Of a stretch of 64,000 nt of DNA, positions 62,164 through 64,000 are shown piece by piece. A model generated the notes under the pieces. It saw nothing but the letters and a program-made list of their open reading frames with translations. It was not told the DNA's origin and ran no database searches. The first letter of the stretch is position 1. Each line of letters opens with the position of its first letter. Source of the stretch: an uncultured Lachnospiraceae bacterium (GTDB taxonomy: Bacteria > Bacillota > Clostridia > Lachnospirales > Lachnospiraceae); the NCBI GenBank assembly GCA_910579505.1, contig CAJTTZ010000007.1, positions 1 through 64,000 of the forward strand. Direction: 5' to 3'. The translations under genes were made by a program, and so were the position numbers.

Positions 62164-64000
62164 CTACTTCCTTCTGGCTGCCAATGCTCCTTCCTCCACG
62201 ACAATCTGAATCACATCCTTCGCATTCACCTGATCTGAGAGAATCAGCTTTGCGGACAGCGTCTCCACATACTTCTGGATATACCGTTTCAGAGGTCTCG
62301 CCCCATATACCGGGTCGTAGGCGTTGTCCACAACGAACGCTTCCGCCTCGGGCGTGAGTTCGATAGAAAGTTCACGGTCCGCCAGTCTTCTGTTGAGATC
62401 ATCCACAATCAGGCGGATGATGCCGCCGATGTTTTCTTTCGTCAGAGGCTTGAACAGGATCGTTTCATCCAGCCTGTTCAAAAACTCCGGCCGGAAATGA
62501 TTCCTCAGATCGCCCATCACCAGTTTCTCCGCCTCTTCTGTGATCGCTCCCTGCGCGTCAATGCCGTCCAGCAGATACTCTGCACCGATGTTTGATGTCA
62601 TAATCAGAATCGTGTTCTTGAAATCCACCGTCCGTCCTTGGGAGTCCGTGATCCGCCCATCATCCAGCACCTGTAAAAGTACATTAAACACATCGGGATG
62701 GGCTTTTTCAATCTCATCGAAAAGCACCACGGAATAAGGCTTTCTCCTCACTGCCTCCGTCAGCTGGCCGCCCTCCTCATAACCCACATATCCGGGAGGC
62801 GCCCCGATCAGCCTGGAAACAGAATATTTCTCCATATATTCGCTCATGTCGATACGGACCATGTTCGTCTCATCGTCAAAGAGCGAAGCCGCCAGCGCTT
62901 TTGCAAGTTCCGTCTTTCCTACGCCTGTAGGACCAAGGAACAGGAAAGAGCCGATGGGCTTTGTCGGGTCTTTGATCCCCGCCTTGGAACGAATAATAGC
63001 ATCTGTTACTTTTGTTACGCCCTCATCCTGTCCGATCACCCGCTTGTGCAGTTCCTCGTCCAGATGCAGCGTTTTGTTGCGTTCACTCTCCGTCAGCTTT
63101 GACACAGGAATCCCCGTCCAGCGTGAAATGATCTTCGCAATCTCCTCGTCCGACACGCTCTGGTGTACCAGAGAAAGTTCTTCCGCACTGACCTTGTCCT
63201 CTTCAATCTCCAGTTGCTGCTTTAAAGCGGGCATCCTGCCGTAACTCAATTCCGCCGCCTTCTCATAGTCACCGTCCCTCTGGGCAATCTGAATCTGATT
63301 GTTTACCTCGTCAATCTCCTCGCGGATCCTCGAAAGCTTCTCAACGGACGCCTTCTCGTTCTCCCACTGCGCCATCCTGTTTTGCAGCTCCTCCTTCATC
63401 TCCGCCAATTCTTTCTGCAGATTGGAAAGCCGCTCGCGGCTCAAATTGTCATCTTCTTTCTTAAGCGCCGTCTCCTCAATCTCAAGCTGCATCACCCTGC
63501 GGCGCAGCTCATCCAGCTCCGTCGGCATGGAATCCAGCTCTGTCTTGATCAGCGCACACGCCTCATCCACAAGGTCAATCGCTTTGTCCGGCAGAAAACG
63601 GTCGGAAATATAGCGGTTTGACAGTACAGCCGCGCTTACCAGCGCATTGTCCATAATCTTCACGCCGTGGTAAACCTCATAGCGCTCTTTCAGCCCGCGG
63701 AGAATGGAAATGGTGTCCTCCACCGTCGGTTCCTCCACCATAACCGGCTGGAAACGCCGCTCCAGCGCCGCGTCTTTTTCGATATACTGGCGGTACTCAT
63801 CCAGCGTCGTCGCGCCGATACAGTGCAGTTCGCCCCTTGCCAGCATGGGCTTTAACATGTTGCCCGCATCCATGGCACCGTCGGTCTTCCCCGCACCCAC
63901 GATGGTGTGCAGCTCGTCGATAAAGAGAATGATCTGCCCGTCGCTGTTCTTCACGTCGTCCAGAACCGCCTTCAGACGCTCCTCAAACTCACCCCGGTAT
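62164..64000 (-). CDS. clpB: ATP-dependent chaperone ClpB, partial (start beyond right edge)
   Basis: The last 612 residues of ClpB. The first ATPase module is cut: only its second half is seen (ILFIDELHTIVGAGKTDGAM, GATTLDEYRQYIEKD with the arginine finger). The middle coiled coil is at about 190-320 of this fragment. The second module is complete: FLFLGPTGVGKTELAKAL (Walker A), VVLFDEIEKAHPDVF (Walker B), IGAPPGYVGYEEGG (pore loop). ClpB pulls proteins out of aggregates with DnaK. The frame stays open to position 64000 (YRGEFEERLKAVLDD), so the start lies outside. Confidence 0.96.
   Translation of the reverse strand, partial: YRGEFEERLKAVLDDVKNSDGQIILFIDELHTIVGAGKTDGAMDAGNMLKPMLARGELHCIGATTLDEYRQYIEKDAALERRFQPVMVEEPTVEDTISILRGLKERYEVYHGVKIMDNALVSAAVLSNRYISDRFLPDKAIDLVDEACALIKTELDSMPTELDELRRRVMQLEIEETALKKEDDNLSRERLSNLQKELAEMKEELQNRMAQWENEKASVEKLSRIREEIDEVNNQIQIAQRDGDYEKAAELSYGRMPALKQQLEIEEDKVSAEELSLVHQSVSDEEIAKIISRWTGIPVSKLTESERNKTLHLDEELHKRVIGQDEGVTKVTDAIIRSKAGIKDPTKPIGSFLFLGPTGVGKTELAKALAASLFDDETNMVRIDMSEYMEKYSVSRLIGAPPGYVGYEEGGQLTEAVRRKPYSVVLFDEIEKAHPDVFNVLLQVLDDGRITDSQGRTVDFKNTILIMTSNIGAEYLLDGIDAQGAITEEAEKLVMGDLRNHFRPEFLNRLDETILFKPLTKENIGGIIRLIVDDLNRRLADRELSIELTPEAEAFVVDNAYDPVYGARPLKRYIQKYVETLSAKLILSDQVNAKDVIQIVVEEGALAARRK

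Noticed and set aside
1..64000. CRISPR array, tRNA, rRNA or riboswitch
   Set aside because: No regularly spaced short repeats, no cloverleaf and no riboswitch consensus that I could recognise; weak folds were not enough.

Overview
The window looks like chromosomal DNA of a gut-type Lachnospiraceae (Bacillota, Clostridia). It carries strong AGGAGG-type ribosome binding sites, a Rho, L31, prfA, prmC and DUF1385 neighbourhood typical of that group, DUF4250 and DUF4364 proteins, a GPH-type sugar symporter, a CspB-like S8 protease and triple large serine recombinases. No rRNA, tRNA or CRISPR array was recognised. Most genes in the first 34 kb are on the minus strand.

The left third (1-15.5 kb) is an AT-rich defence island. 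Reading along the minus strand it ends with a Schlafen/AlbA_2-type ATPase followed by jetA, the first gene of a Wadjet system that continues beyond the left edge. Upstream of these lies the most interesting locus: five tightly coupled genes (12.5-14.0 kb down to 3.5 kb). They encode a CoiA-like zinc protein, a coiled-coil protein with a degenerate ATPase-like end, an unknown 338-aa protein, a 1728-aa DrmA/DrmB-like helicase with a DUF1998/MZB end, and a D12-class adenine methyltransferase. This resembles DISARM in its helicase and methylase, but lacks the other DISARM genes. A PD-(D/E)XK (Rpn-type) gene sits just upstream. The block is bracketed by two direct copies of a ~265-bp unit.

That unit is informative. 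Each copy holds transposon-end-like 20-bp repeats, a 3' tail that reads as the last codons of an S8 protease, and a stem-loop. The S8 protease body lies 18 kb away (33.1-34.8 kb) and is cut off exactly at a related 20-bp end. The simplest reading is that repeated insertions at the 3' end of this protease gene built the accessory region between about 3 and 33 kb.

The 15.5-22.5 kb part is a recombinase module: three tandem large serine recombinases, a short fourth one whose catalytic serine is glycine, a DUF6870 protein and a receiver-less winged-helix protein. No relaxase or type IV secretion gene is visible. The 22.6-31.7 kb part is a polyol or sugar operon under a ROK regulator: adhE, a small kinase-like phosphotransferase, a zinc polyol dehydrogenase, a VOC protein, a GPH symporter, and a fructokinase-like PfkB protein fused to an HPr-like domain. 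A VapBC-type pair follows.

From 35 kb rightwards the DNA is ordinary core genome: AraC and Xre regulators, a CPBP protease, nth, a nicotinamidase-like hydrolase, a HAD phosphatase, an S1-domain protein, a hemerythrin-receiver fusion, prfA-prmC-DUF1385-rpmE-rho, malic enzyme, DUF4364, DUF5722, a polysaccharide deacetylase, a two-component system, DUF975, a ferredoxin-ASKHA protein with a small DUF4250 gene before it, an S66 peptidase, and clpB running off the right edge. A small gene near 45 kb appears frameshifted in an A7 tract.
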